Source of the DNA: Bacillus sp. CH140a_4T
GTDB taxonomy: Bacteria; Bacillota; Bacilli; Bacillales; Bacillaceae_G
Assembly: GCF_008923725.1 (NCBI RefSeq)
Contig: NZ_WBPF01000005.1
Location: 852,293-916,292 of the forward strand
Reading direction: 5' to 3'
Length of the DNA stretch: 64,000 nucleotides
Part shown: one piece after another, positions 1 to 8,038 of the stretch
How the letters are laid out: each line of letters starts with the position of its first letter
Position numbering within the stretch: position 1 is the stretch's first letter
Notes under the pieces: model-generated
What the model was told of the DNA's origin: nothing
The model's database searches: none
What the model saw: only the letters and a program-made list of their open reading frames with translations
Made by a program: the position numbers and the translations under genes

Positions 1-1122
1 TCCTACATGGCCAAGAATACCACCAACAAGACCTACTTTATCTAATGTCTCTTTCGCATGTTGGATTGCGCCAGCTAACTCTGAAATTGGTACACATACG
101 TCTGTACTCATAAGCTTTTTACCAGGATAGCTATGAACGTAAGAGTATGCTAGATTATGCCGTGCATCCCATAATTTATTTCTCGCCGCAGTTTCCGTTT
201 CAAAAGCAACTTCTTTACATTTATGATCAAAAACAATTTCCTTCGTAAATTCAATATCTTGCTTTAGCCCAGCTTCATTACCGTGAAACTCTAAAAACAG
301 CGTAGGCTCTTCTCTGTAACTTGTTTCATTATAATGATTTACTTGTTTCATAGATAATTCATCTACAAGTTCAATTCTCGCAATTGGAATACCCGCTTGT
401 AGTATATTAATAACAGCTTCTACTGCATCATTTATAGTTGGAAACGATGCTCTCGCAGCCATTACATGTTCCGGTATGCCGTATACTTTTAGTGTTAACT
501 CTGTAAAGCATCCAAGCGTACCTTCTGATCCTACGAAAACACCATTTAAATGATAACCTGATGATGACTTCGCTGCTAAATTTCCAGTATGTATTACTTC
601 CCCATCAGCAAGCACGACTTCTAAATCACGTACTTGATCACGCATTACACCATACTTAACTGCTGTCGTTCCGCTCGCATTTGTAGCAGCCATTCCACCC
701 AACGTTGCATCTGCACCTGGATCTACACTAAAAAACAAACCGTATTTCTTTAATTCTTTATTAAGCTGAGAACGAGTCACTCCTGGCTGTACTCTCACAA
801 GAAAATCTTTCTCTCTTACTTCGAATATTTTATTCATAAGTGAAAAATCCACTGTAATTCCTTTTTCATATGGAATAACATGTCCTTCTAAACTAGATCC
901 TACCCCAAAAGGAACAACAGGTTTTTTATGCTCACTTGCTACTTCCATTATTCTACTAACCTCTTCGGTCGTTTTCGGAAAAACAACTACATCAGGTAAA
1001 CTACTAGTATGATAAGATTCATCTTTACTATGTAACTCTCTTACTGTCGTATTTACAACTACTCGATCTTCGGGAAGTACACCCTTTAATTCATTTACTA
1101 AACGCTCTACCGTTATTTCCAT
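1..1122 (-). CDS. FAD-binding oxidase, GlcD-type (glycolate/D-lactate oxidase family), 3' end cut by window edge
   Basis: The 374 N-terminal codons are inside the window and the C-terminus lies beyond base 1. The start is the ATG at 1122, preceded by AGGAGGGTG. The translation has the PCMH/FAD_binding_4 pattern: a P-F-G-x-G-S-S-L-E-G-H stretch near residue 70, DPGADATLGGMAATNASG near residue 140 and VGSEGTLG near residue 200. The family oxidises 2-hydroxyacids such as glycolate or D-lactate with a flavin. The C-terminal FAD-oxidase cap domain has begun when the window ends. The substrate cannot be told from sequence, and no GlcF-like iron-sulfur partner is visible on this side. Confidence 0.9.
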   Translation of the reverse strand, partial: MEITVERLVNELKGVLPEDRVVVNTTVRELHSKDESYHTSSLPDVVVFPKTTEEVSRIMEVASEHKKPVVPFGVGSSLEGHVIPYEKGITVDFSLMNKIFEVREKDFLVRVQPGVTRSQLNKELKKYGLFFSVDPGADATLGGMAATNASGTTAVKYGVMRDQVRDLEVVLADGEVIHTGNLAAKSSSGYHLNGVFVGSEGTLGCFTELTLKVYGIPEHVMAARASFPTINDAVEAVINILQAGIPIARIELVDELSMKQVNHYNETSYREEPTLFLEFHGNEAGLKQDIEFTKEIVFDHKCKEVAFETETAARNKLWDARHNLAYSYVHSYPGKKLMSTDVCVPISELAGAIQHAKETLDKVGLVGGILGHVG

Positions 1123-1250
1123 CGTACACCCTCCTACTTTCTATAAATTCGAATTACAAAATATGTTAACTATTTTATACATAATAATCCGAAAAATTAA
1201 ATAATTCAAGCTTTATACATATGAAATTCGTTTCCTACTGTCGAATAAAC

Positions 1251-1286
1251 AAAAAGAACTTGCAATACCTATCGCAAGTTCTTTTC
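1251..1286 (-). terminator. Terminator after the DUF2871 gene
   Basis: A 12-bp inverted repeat, AAAAGAACTTGC / GCAAGTTCTTTT, with a 10-nt loop. On the minus strand it is followed by TTTTTGTTT, so it fits an intrinsic terminator for the minus-strand gene ending at 1294. Confidence 0.8.
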
Positions 1287-1293
1287 TATAAAA

Positions 1294-1692
1294 CTATATT
1301 TTAGATGACTTCTTTATTAACAGCATAAACCAAACTAAAGTAACTGCCATTAACGAATGGGAAAACCCTACAATATAAGTTAACCCTTTAAAATCCGCTC
1401 CATTTAGCTGAAGAAGCCCTCTTGCTGCCAATGAGCCTAGCATTAAAGTTAATGCAATGTTATGTAAAACAAACCACTTATTAAAACTTTTCGCTTCATG
1501 AAACGCGAATACTTTTGCTAATCCTAAGGCAATTAAAAAGAAGAAAAAGCCGAGTACAAGTGTATGTGTATGCAAAAGATTTAACAAAGTAGATCCTACA
1601 ATCCCCTTATACTTTCCATACTCCCTAGCGAAAATTCCTGATAATAAACCGATAATCAAATACGTAAACGATGCATTATATAATTTTTTCAT
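1294..1692 (-). CDS. DUF2871 family four-helix membrane protein
   Basis: A 132-residue protein with four hydrophobic segments. Its layout (an invariant-looking L-L-H-T-H-T-L-V-L-G-F in helix 2 and F-S-H-S-L-M in helix 4) matches DUF2871, a family of small heme-copper-oxidase/NnrS-like membrane proteins of unknown function. The start was moved to the ATG at 1692, 12 codons inside the longest frame, because AAGGAGG sits 6 nt before it. The conserved His residues inside membrane helices would allow heme binding, which is inference. A promoter at 1817-1845 and a leader terminator at 1755-1780 suggest transcription attenuation. Confidence 0.75.
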   Translation of the reverse strand: MKKLYNASFTYLIIGLLSGIFAREYGKYKGIVGSTLLNLLHTHTLVLGFFFFLIALGLAKVFAFHEAKSFNKWFVLHNIALTLMLGSLAARGLLQLNGADFKGLTYIVGFSHSLMAVTLVWFMLLIKKSSKI

Positions 1693-1754
1693 TATGTACC
1701 TCCTTGAGTAGAATGTGTAGTGTGTCATATTTAGTAATAATGATAGTTATATAG

Positions 1755-1780
1755 TAAAAACTCCTAGTTACCTAGGAGTC
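1755..1780 (-). terminator. Intrinsic terminator in the leader of the DUF2871 gene
   Basis: A perfect 8-bp stem ACTCCTAG/CTAGGAGT (1760-1767 and 1772-1779) with a 4-nt loop. Read on the minus strand it runs into TTTTT. It lies between the -10 box at 1817 and the start codon at 1692, where a terminator would abort the gene's own transcript, so it may be an attenuator. Confidence 0.6.
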
Positions 1781-1816
1781 ATTGTATAAGTATCTCACTC
1801 TTTACAATCAATCCTA

Positions 1817-1845
1817 ATTATAAAATATCCCTTTATACAAAACAA
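1817..1845 (-). promoter_or_regulatory. Sigma-A-type promoter for the DUF2871 gene
   Basis: On the minus strand TTGTTT (1840-1845) and TATAAT (1817-1822) are separated by exactly 17 nt. Predicted transcription start is near 1810, giving a leader of about 115 nt. Confidence 0.6.
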
Positions 1846-1947
1846 ACGAACTTTATGTGAACAAGTAGAGCATAATGAAAATATGTTGCACTTTTGTATT
1901 TCGCAACCCATACTAATTGTTATAACTATTAAAGGTGGTGCAATAGA

Positions 1948-2451
1948 TTGATAGTTCTTGAAACTGAACGACTCGTTCTTCGCTGGTTTGATATAAAAGA
2001 CGCTCCATTTATTCTTGAATTAGTAAACGATCCTGCATGGATTCAGTTTATTGGTGATAAAAGGATTAAAAACTTAGAAGATGCAAAAAAATACATCTTA
2101 AACGGACCCGTTGATATGTATAATAAAATGGGCTTTGGTCTTTACTTAGTTGAACGTAAAGAAGATCTCACGCCACTTGGTATGTGCGGGCTTATAAAAA
2201 GAGATTCATTAGAAGATGTTGATATCGGTTTTGCCTTTTTAGAGAAATTCCGTTCAAAGGGGTATGGCTTTGAATCAGCTTCTGCTGTAATAGACTACGG
2301 TGTACAAAAGCTTGGTCTGAAACGAATTGTAGCAATGACTACTATCGATAACATCAATTCAGGAAAGCTTTTAGAAAAAGTAGGATTGCAGTTTGAAAAG
2401 ATAATTTCAGACTCAGGAGAAGATTTAAAATTATTCGGGTATAATGCGTAG
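1948..2451 (+). CDS. GNAT family N-acetyltransferase (RimJ/RimL-like)
   Basis: A 167-residue protein beginning L-E-T-E-R-L-V-L-R-W, the usual opening of Acetyltransf_3 members. The acetyl-CoA binding region is around residues 95-110 (F-R-S-K-G-Y-G-F-E-S-A, the Q/RxxGxG/A-type loop). The start is a TTG at 1948, with AAAGGTGGTG ending 7 nt upstream. These enzymes transfer acetyl groups to amines of proteins or small molecules; the substrate is not predictable. A terminator follows directly. It is a single gene. Confidence 0.85.
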   Translation: MIVLETERLVLRWFDIKDAPFILELVNDPAWIQFIGDKRIKNLEDAKKYILNGPVDMYNKMGFGLYLVERKEDLTPLGMCGLIKRDSLEDVDIGFAFLEKFRSKGYGFESASAVIDYGVQKLGLKRIVAMTTIDNINSGKLLEKVGLQFEKIISDSGEDLKLFGYNA

Positions 2452-2485
2452 AAAAAAGGTCGCCATTCATGGCGACCTTTTTTAC
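2440..2485 (+). terminator. Terminator, copy 1 of a duplicated 46-nt element
   Basis: AAAAAAGGTCGCCA / TGGCGACCTTTTTT hairpin right after the acetyltransferase stop. The block from TATAATGCGTA, which includes the last codons of the gene, through the T-run is repeated nearly intact at 2856-2900. Confidence 0.85.
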
Positions 2486-2642
2486 TGATTTAGGAATAAT
2501 ATCTTGAGTTACATTATAGTTTGCATCAATTCTTGTAATTACCAATATACCTTTAATATCAAATTTTCGGTACTTTATAGAAATAATTCTTTCACTTATA
2601 AACAAATTATATTAATATAATAAATATAGGAAGTGATAATAA

Positions 2643-2849
2643 ATGGAACAACATGATATTAATCCTTTAGAACAACCACTATTTTTTCTAGTTCTTCAAT
2701 TCATTGCATTTATATTAATCATTTGTATCTTATATGGAATCTTGTATAATACCGTATTGAATTTAAATATGCCTAAATGGACTGCGCATATGGTAGCTAC
2801 CGTACTTTCCCTTGGTGTTGCCTATCAAACTTTTATAAATTTCATTTAA
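2643..2849 (+). CDS. Small two-helix membrane protein, unknown function
   Basis: 68 residues with two hydrophobic segments (about residues 14-37 and 48-66) separated by a short Asn/Lys-containing turn (N-L-N-M-P-K-W). RBS AGGAAGTG ends 6 nt before the ATG. I recognise no family. It is flanked by two near-identical terminator copies (2440-2485 and 2856-2900), so it is an isolated transcription unit. Confidence 0.65.
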   Translation: MEQHDINPLEQPLFFLVLQFIAFILIICILYGILYNTVLNLNMPKWTAHMVATVLSLGVAYQTFINFI

Positions 2850-2855
2850 TTTTTC

Positions 2856-2900
2856 TATAATGCGTAACAAAAAGGTCGCCACTCACGGCGACCTTTTTAC
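2856..2900. terminator. Terminator, copy 2 of the duplicated element; bidirectional
   Basis: AAAAAGGTCGCC / GGCGACCTTTTT with loop ACTCAC. It serves the + strand gene ending at 2849 and, on the minus strand, collagenase ending at 2900. It matches 2440-2485 at all but a few bases. Confidence 0.85.
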
Positions 2901-5815
2901 TATTTCACTTCTACCGTATAATTCCCTGTTCCCCCGCCATACTGATACACATGTAAATAATATTTTCCTGGATACGTGTAGTAACTTCCTACTAACTTAT
3001 TCCCTTCTTGCTGTGCATACGTAACATAATTATTTAAATCTGCTTCAGAATAAAGAACCCAGTTTACTCCGATATTATTTTCCTTCGTTACATTAATTTG
3101 AAGGTTTTTCGCCGTTTCCACATTTATTTCAAAGAAGTCACTCGTATCACCATTTCCTAAGCTTGCGCGTAAAACTTGATTTAATTGTAGTTTATTTGCT
3201 GTTTGGAATGAATTATTTGGCTCTTTTTCTACGCTGTTATCTTCTTTCTTTTGAACCGTTACATTCGTTGTAACAGTATTCGTTAATCCTTTATCATCTG
3301 TTACTGTTAATTTCGCTGTATATGTTCCTTCTTTTGTATACACGTGAGTTGGATTTTGTTCATTACTTACAGTACCGTCACCAAACTCCCATTTATAAGA
3401 AACAATTTTCCCATCTTCATCTTTTGATCCATCGCTTTTAAATGAAATTGCTTCATTTACATTTCCGCTATATGGACCGTTTATAACCGCAACTGGTGCT
3501 TTATTCACAGCACCTTCTTCTGTATTAATACCATGGAATACAACATCGTATTCAAATTGTCCTGATGCATTCACACGGTAATTCACAAAGTAAGCTGTTA
3601 CTGTTTTGTAGCCTGTCCATTCTTTTGCACTTAAACGTTTTAACGTATCATTCACATTTTGTGTAATTGTTTTCCAGTCTTCATATTCCCCTTTTGCAGT
3701 CGTACCTGTATACGTTCCTTGCAGTGTAAATGTATTAAAGAACTGTGATTTATTTTTCTTAACTGATACATTACTTAATTTTGCTTCTGCTGTAATTTCT
3801 GCTGCAATATCTGAAACTGGTTTCGGTGCGTGCGTTGCTAAATAATCATCTGATACTAACGGAACATTATATTTCTCACGGTTATCGACTAACATTTGCA
3901 TATAATCTTGATACTCTTTATTTAAATTCGCATCTTTACTTAATGCAGAGCGGTATGCATCATATGCTGTTACATCATTTTTTCTAATAAGATCATGAAT
4001 TTTGTCAAACATATCATATCTTTTCGTGTACATGTACGATTGTAAAGCGAAGGAATAATTATAGAAATCCCACGTTCCATACTTTGCGTTTAACGTTCTC
4101 TCTGCTGTATAACGTACTGCTGGATTTGAAGATATCCCTCCTATAATGCTCTTTCTCGGTACAACATTATCTGTTCTCGTTGCACCTGCAAAAAACTCTG
4201 CATTCCCTTCTTCAAACCAAGATAATCTCTCATTCTCATAAATCTTACCTTGTCCCCACAGTCCTGGCACTTCATATCTACCTTGTAAGTAATGCGTGAA
4301 CTCGTGTCGGAACAATTCTTCTAAACTATAAATGCTTTCTTCTGGCGTACGTTCATAAGTAAAGAACGTACCTGTTCCTTCTATATAAAGACCTCCGTTA
4401 TTCGTTTCATACCCGTACAATTGACGGTTAAATTGATACTCAGCTGGACTGTTATAAATAACCATCGTTAATACATCATCAGGGTTTCCTTTTTCTAAAG
4501 GTTGATCACTTTCAACCGTACGATGGAATTGTGCCTTCACTTCTTTTGCCGCCCAATATAGACGTTTTACTTTTTCTTCTGTCACTTTATCTCCAGCTTT
4601 TAAAACAATTGCCCCATCATCAAACGTATACGTTTTTGGCAAATACTTTTTCTTTCCATCTTCTCGTATTTGATCTAAATCAACAACGTTTCCATTTGCA
4701 TCTTTCCCACCATAATTCGTCGTAATTTGCTCAGCAGCTACGAAATATTGCTCCCCTAAATACGGATACATTTTCATCGCGTCTGTTACAACTTGCAATC
4801 CTTTCGTTCCTGTACTATGGAACGTACCAAGTCTACCTGTATAATAAATACCATTATTAATTAACCAACCATTCTTCGCTGTCACCGTTCCAATTAAGGC
4901 AAAACGACTTAATTCATTAATATAGCTATCAATTTTTTGGTACCATACTGTATCTTTCGGAGATTTTCTCGTATCGTACAAATACGATTGAATGTCGTAA
5001 TCAACACCTTGCATAATATCGTAAATTGCATTTCCAGCTGATAGATTGTCTACCAATGTAGAAAAATTATCGTTATATTGTTTAAAAATCTTTGCAGCTG
5101 ATGTTATCGTTTCCACATCACTCGAAGCATTTCCTATTAATTTCCCGTATGATGATACAACTCTATTTTGTTCCAACGTGCCGAGTTTGAAATTCGGGTT
5201 ATTCGCAATCGTTTTTAATGCAGGTAAGCATTTATCATGATAGCTCCGCTCATTTAGTTTATTTAATTCTGTATGATAAAACCCTAAATAAAATCCTGAT
5301 CGTAATACCTCTACTAAAGTCTCAATCCCTTTGGAATCATCTTTCGTATAAGCTTGTCCTTGCTGCTTCAATTTATCAATAATTGCCTGCATCCTACTAT
5401 CGTTTTGATAGAATGCAAGGCTATCCTTATTAAACTGAAATAGCCCAGTAATTTGCTCCCAATCAATTGTTACAAGTAAATCTACTAACTGCTGATTGCT
5501 CAATTGATTTAATTCAGCAATTGTGTAAGTTTTCGCTGCAGCTAATTGCTTACTTTCTTTTTTTACTTCAGGCGGTCTTTGCGACAAATCAGCAAACTGT
5601 AACCTTTTCTCAAAAGACTTATTTTCAAGCACTTTTGATGAATGAGCTAATTCTTGCACTGGTAATTGTACACCAACTGGCTCCATTTTGAGCACATTCC
5701 GATAAGAAACTTGCTCTCCCTTTGTACTTTCTGCCAATGTGCTCCCTTGGAAACTCCCTAACATTAAACTAGCAAAACTTACCCCTACTAACAATTTTTT
5801 TGAATAGCCTTTCAT
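2900..5815 (-). CDS. colA: Secreted microbial collagenase (peptidase family M9B)
   Basis: A 971-residue secreted zinc metalloprotease. The ATG at 5815 (GGGGAGAG just upstream) gives a proper signal peptide, M-K-G-Y-S-K-K followed by a hydrophobic core and A-E-S near residue 28; the longer frame upstream is not signal-like. The order is signal and propeptide, M9 activator region (about 100-390), catalytic region with H504-E-F-T-H508 and the third zinc ligand E536 in W-F-E-E-G-N-A-E, one PKD domain (about 774-860) and a C-terminal PPC collagen-binding domain (about 865-971). The family degrades native collagen. I looked for a PlcR box upstream (TATGNAN4TNCATA) and found none. Confidence 0.97.
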   Translation of the reverse strand: MKGYSKKLLVGVSFASLMLGSFQGSTLAESTKGEQVSYRNVLKMEPVGVQLPVQELAHSSKVLENKSFEKRLQFADLSQRPPEVKKESKQLAAAKTYTIAELNQLSNQQLVDLLVTIDWEQITGLFQFNKDSLAFYQNDSRMQAIIDKLKQQGQAYTKDDSKGIETLVEVLRSGFYLGFYHTELNKLNERSYHDKCLPALKTIANNPNFKLGTLEQNRVVSSYGKLIGNASSDVETITSAAKIFKQYNDNFSTLVDNLSAGNAIYDIMQGVDYDIQSYLYDTRKSPKDTVWYQKIDSYINELSRFALIGTVTAKNGWLINNGIYYTGRLGTFHSTGTKGLQVVTDAMKMYPYLGEQYFVAAEQITTNYGGKDANGNVVDLDQIREDGKKKYLPKTYTFDDGAIVLKAGDKVTEEKVKRLYWAAKEVKAQFHRTVESDQPLEKGNPDDVLTMVIYNSPAEYQFNRQLYGYETNNGGLYIEGTGTFFTYERTPEESIYSLEELFRHEFTHYLQGRYEVPGLWGQGKIYENERLSWFEEGNAEFFAGATRTDNVVPRKSIIGGISSNPAVRYTAERTLNAKYGTWDFYNYSFALQSYMYTKRYDMFDKIHDLIRKNDVTAYDAYRSALSKDANLNKEYQDYMQMLVDNREKYNVPLVSDDYLATHAPKPVSDIAAEITAEAKLSNVSVKKNKSQFFNTFTLQGTYTGTTAKGEYEDWKTITQNVNDTLKRLSAKEWTGYKTVTAYFVNYRVNASGQFEYDVVFHGINTEEGAVNKAPVAVINGPYSGNVNEAISFKSDGSKDEDGKIVSYKWEFGDGTVSNEQNPTHVYTKEGTYTAKLTVTDDKGLTNTVTTNVTVQKKEDNSVEKEPNNSFQTANKLQLNQVLRASLGNGDTSDFFEINVETAKNLQINVTKENNIGVNWVLYSEADLNNYVTYAQQEGNKLVGSYYTYPGKYYLHVYQYGGGTGNYTVEVK

Positions 5816-5962
5816 GCTCTCCCCTACCTTACATTTTTTAGTGTCCCACACCATTATTTTACTATTCTTACTTTTTATTCTGTATTGAGAAAAAATAAGG
5901 GAACGTTCACACATGTATCCATGCCCAGCAAAATTAACACTTGACTTTATGTGCATTTTATA

Positions 5963-6145
5963 TCAAAAAAGATAGATAATAGCGAATTTCCTGCTACATC
6001 TATCCTCTTTTGATCGAATTTCCCTTTCAATACCAATTATTGCTCCTAACAAACCCGCAACACCGATTCGTATAATGAAATCAATATTTACACTTACGAG
6101 CCCTTCCCTCTTTCGTTCATCATAGATAGATAAAACAAAAATCAT
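5963..6145 (-). pseudogene. Remnant of an MgtC/SapB-family membrane protein gene
   Basis: Sixty codons whose middle, I-D-F-I-I-R-I-G-V-A-G-L-L-G-A-I-I-G-I-E-R-E-I-R, matches the N-terminal helix and E-R-E motif of MgtC family proteins, which are normally about 220 residues. Homology stops after S-K-E, where an intact gene would read A-G-L-R-T-H; the frame then drifts and ends. No good RBS is seen at the ATG. I read it as a 5' fragment of a decayed gene, less likely a short functional peptide. Confidence 0.5.
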
Positions 6146-6206
6146 TACATATATCCGTTTATCGATATGAATGAATATTACTAAAACACACTTAATACTC
6201 CGATCA

Positions 6207-6239
6207 TTTTATGTTAATATTTTAAATATTAACATAAAA
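6207..6239. repeat. 33-bp perfect palindrome (15-bp arms)
   Basis: Arms TTTTATGTTAATATT (6207-6221) and AATATTAACATAAAA (6225-6239) around a TTA centre. All AT-rich, between the mgtC remnant and the + strand acetyltransferase. It could be a repressor operator or a weak bidirectional terminator. Confidence 0.7.
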
Positions 6240-6320
6240 TAAATAACTTCTAATTTTAAAACTCCACTAATTTTCTTAAAAAACAAAGGTGGATTACATG
6301 AAATGAGGTTGAGAAAGTTT

Positions 6321-6334
6321 AGAAAGCGCTTTCA
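6321..6334. promoter_or_regulatory. cre site (CcpA operator)
   Basis: AGAAAGCGCTTTCA differs at one position from the symmetrical cre sequence TGAAAGCGCTTTCA. It lies 54 bp before the start of the acetyltransferase at 6388, so carbon catabolite control of that gene is likely. Confidence 0.6.
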
Positions 6335-6387
6335 TTTTGCATCGTAATTTTTTGAAAATACTACATAAATAAAGGAGATTACCAACA

Positions 6388-6906
6388 ATGAACGTCTCTT
6401 TACTAACACCCACTACCGATTTACAAGAAGAATACTTAGATTTTTATAAAGAATGGAAAGATAGCGGTGAAACGATGATTCCATGGGTTATCTCAAAAGA
6501 TCCTTCTAATTTCACGGCAATGATTCAAGAACTTCACGATGCGCATAACGGAGTAAACCTTCCTGAATCTTGGGTACCAGACTCTACGTATTGGCTCGTT
6601 ACAGATGAAAATAAAATTGTAGGAGCTGTTAATATACGTCATAGTTTAACCGAACATTTATTTAATGCTGGAGGCCATATTGGTTATGGCATTCGCCCTT
6701 CAGAAAGAAGAAAAGGTTATGCTACGAAGTTATTAGAGTTATCGCTAGAAAAAACGAAGGAATTAAACATTACGAAAGCACTTGTCGTTTGTGACGAAGT
6801 GAATACAGCTTCTGAAAAAACAATTTTACATAACGGTGGACTTCGTGATGATGATTTCACTGAGGAAGATGGGAATGTAGTAAGAAGATTTTGGATTGAG
6901 CTATGA
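6388..6906 (+). CDS. GNAT family N-acetyltransferase
   Basis: 172 residues. The acetyl-CoA binding signature is G-Y-G-I-R-P-S-E-R-R-K-G-Y-A-T-K around residues 98-113, followed by the C-terminal strand C-D-E-V-N-T-A-S-E-K-T-I of motif B. The RBS AAAGGAGA lies 9 nt before the ATG. Substrate unknown. A near-consensus CcpA cre site upstream implies catabolite control. It ends in a strong hairpin terminator shared with the convergent dioxygenase gene. Confidence 0.87.
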   Translation: MNVSLLTPTTDLQEEYLDFYKEWKDSGETMIPWVISKDPSNFTAMIQELHDAHNGVNLPESWVPDSTYWLVTDENKIVGAVNIRHSLTEHLFNAGGHIGYGIRPSERRKGYATKLLELSLEKTKELNITKALVVCDEVNTASEKTILHNGGLRDDDFTEEDGNVVRRFWIEL

Positions 6907-6921
6907 AGAAGTATCAAAAAG

Positions 6922-6957
6922 AAGCCAGAAAGTGATTATACACTTTCTGGCTTTTTT
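6922..6957. terminator. Bidirectional terminator
   Basis: AAGCCAGAAAGTG / CACTTTCTGGCTT stem of 13 bp followed by TTTTTT. It lies between convergent genes ending at 6906 (+) and 6956 (-). Confidence 0.9.
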
Positions 6958-7864
6958 ATAATGCTTCTATTTCAAACTGCACTGTAATACCGCTTGGGTC
7001 TACTACAGTAAATCCGTTTGTACTTTCGTTTACTTTATGTTGTTTTTCTATTAATCTTTCTTTCACTTCATCTAACGCTTCTTTATGCGGTAATACAATT
7101 GTATACACTTTAAGTCCAGTTGCATGTACTGGTGGGTGTGGGTTATTTACTCCGTTCCACGTATTTGCACCTACATGGTGATGATATCCTCCTGCAGAAA
7201 TGAATAAGCAGTCATCTTCGCGTTGTTGCACTTCAAACCCTACTGTCTCTACATAAAACTCGTGTGATTTCTCTACATCAGCTATTCGTAAATGTACGTG
7301 CCCAACGATAGTATTAGCAGGTAATCCATCAACCTCATAATCAACGAGCGTTGCCAGTTCTTTTAAATCAAGCGGCGTACTTCCTCCTGGCCCTTCTCCC
7401 CATTGATCACGCGGACGGTCTGCATAAATTTCAATACCATTTCCCTCTAAATCTTGTAAATAAAACGCTTCGCTATACGTATGATCACTTGCACTATTAA
7501 ACCTTGAAATAGGTAAAATTTCATTTGAATATGTATAACGTCCTTCTTGCTCAGCCGGACTATCAATTACATCCTTATTACGGATCACACCAAATAATGC
7601 CGAAGCAAACGCCTCACGAGTCGGAACTAAAAAGGCAATATGATACATACCAGTCGTTCGTGGTTCTTGCAGCACCCCGTCCTCTAGCTTTTCAAGAACA
7701 AGTAACGTGTTCTTGCCACCTTTTCCTGATAAATATGCTTTATTCGCCTCTTGTTTCATTACTTCTAAGCCTACTACATTCTCATAAAAAGCAATTTGGC
7801 GCTCTAAATCTATCACTTTAAATTCAACATGACCAATACGTGTTTTCGGATGAATTTGTACCAT
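6956..7864 (-). CDS. VOC-superfamily ring-cleavage-type dioxygenase (CatE-like)
   Basis: About 302 residues formed of two glyoxalase/VOC modules: an N-terminal one opening G-H-V-E-F-K-V and a C-terminal one opening I-V-G-H-V-H-L-R-I. Candidate iron ligands are the His of G-H-V-H-L, a His of H-H-H-V-G-A-N-T-W and the Glu of V-Q-F-E near the end, as in extradiol dioxygenases such as B. subtilis CatE. The proximal module retains E-G-N-G-I-E-I-Y. The start was set to the second ATG (7864), with GGAG 6 nt before it, since the first ATG abuts the RBS. Likely role is catechol or related ring opening; the substrate is inference. Confidence 0.85.
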   Translation of the reverse strand: MVQIHPKTRIGHVEFKVIDLERQIAFYENVVGLEVMKQEANKAYLSGKGGKNTLLVLEKLEDGVLQEPRTTGMYHIAFLVPTREAFASALFGVIRNKDVIDSPAEQEGRYTYSNEILPISRFNSASDHTYSEAFYLQDLEGNGIEIYADRPRDQWGEGPGGSTPLDLKELATLVDYEVDGLPANTIVGHVHLRIADVEKSHEFYVETVGFEVQQREDDCLFISAGGYHHHVGANTWNGVNNPHPPVHATGLKVYTIVLPHKEALDEVKERLIEKQHKVNESTNGFTVVDPSGITVQFEIEAL

Positions 7865-7992
7865 GAATAACTCCATCTCCTTATCCCGATATTTTCCTAT
7901 TTCATATAACCGTTACTATGAAGGATACAACTAAAATCACCCTATGTAAATATGAAAAGTCAGAATTTATACACATTTTTATTTTCGTAATA

Positions 7993-8035
7993 AAAAAGCC
8001 ACCACTTCTAGTTTTTAGAAAAGGTGACTTTATAA
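7993..8035 (-). terminator. Terminator after the VanW gene
   Basis: On the minus strand AAGTCACC...GGTGGCTT with an inner TTTTCTA/TAGAAG pairing, followed by TTTTTTA. Confidence 0.7.
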
Positions 8036-8038
8036 CTC

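Noticed and set aside
1755-1780. T-box riboswitch before the DUF2871 gene
   Set aside because: No TGGNACC-type bulge sequence or specifier layout was found in the leader.
2354-2605. 83-codon minus-strand frame overlapping the acetyltransferase and its terminator
   Set aside because: It runs through a terminator hairpin and has no RBS or recognisable domain.
5816-5956. 47-codon N-terminal extension of collagenase
   Set aside because: It hides the clear signal peptide and the RBS at 5815, so the start was moved.
5816-5990. PlcR box before colA
   Set aside because: No TATGNAN4TNCATA match was found, so PlcR control is not claimed.
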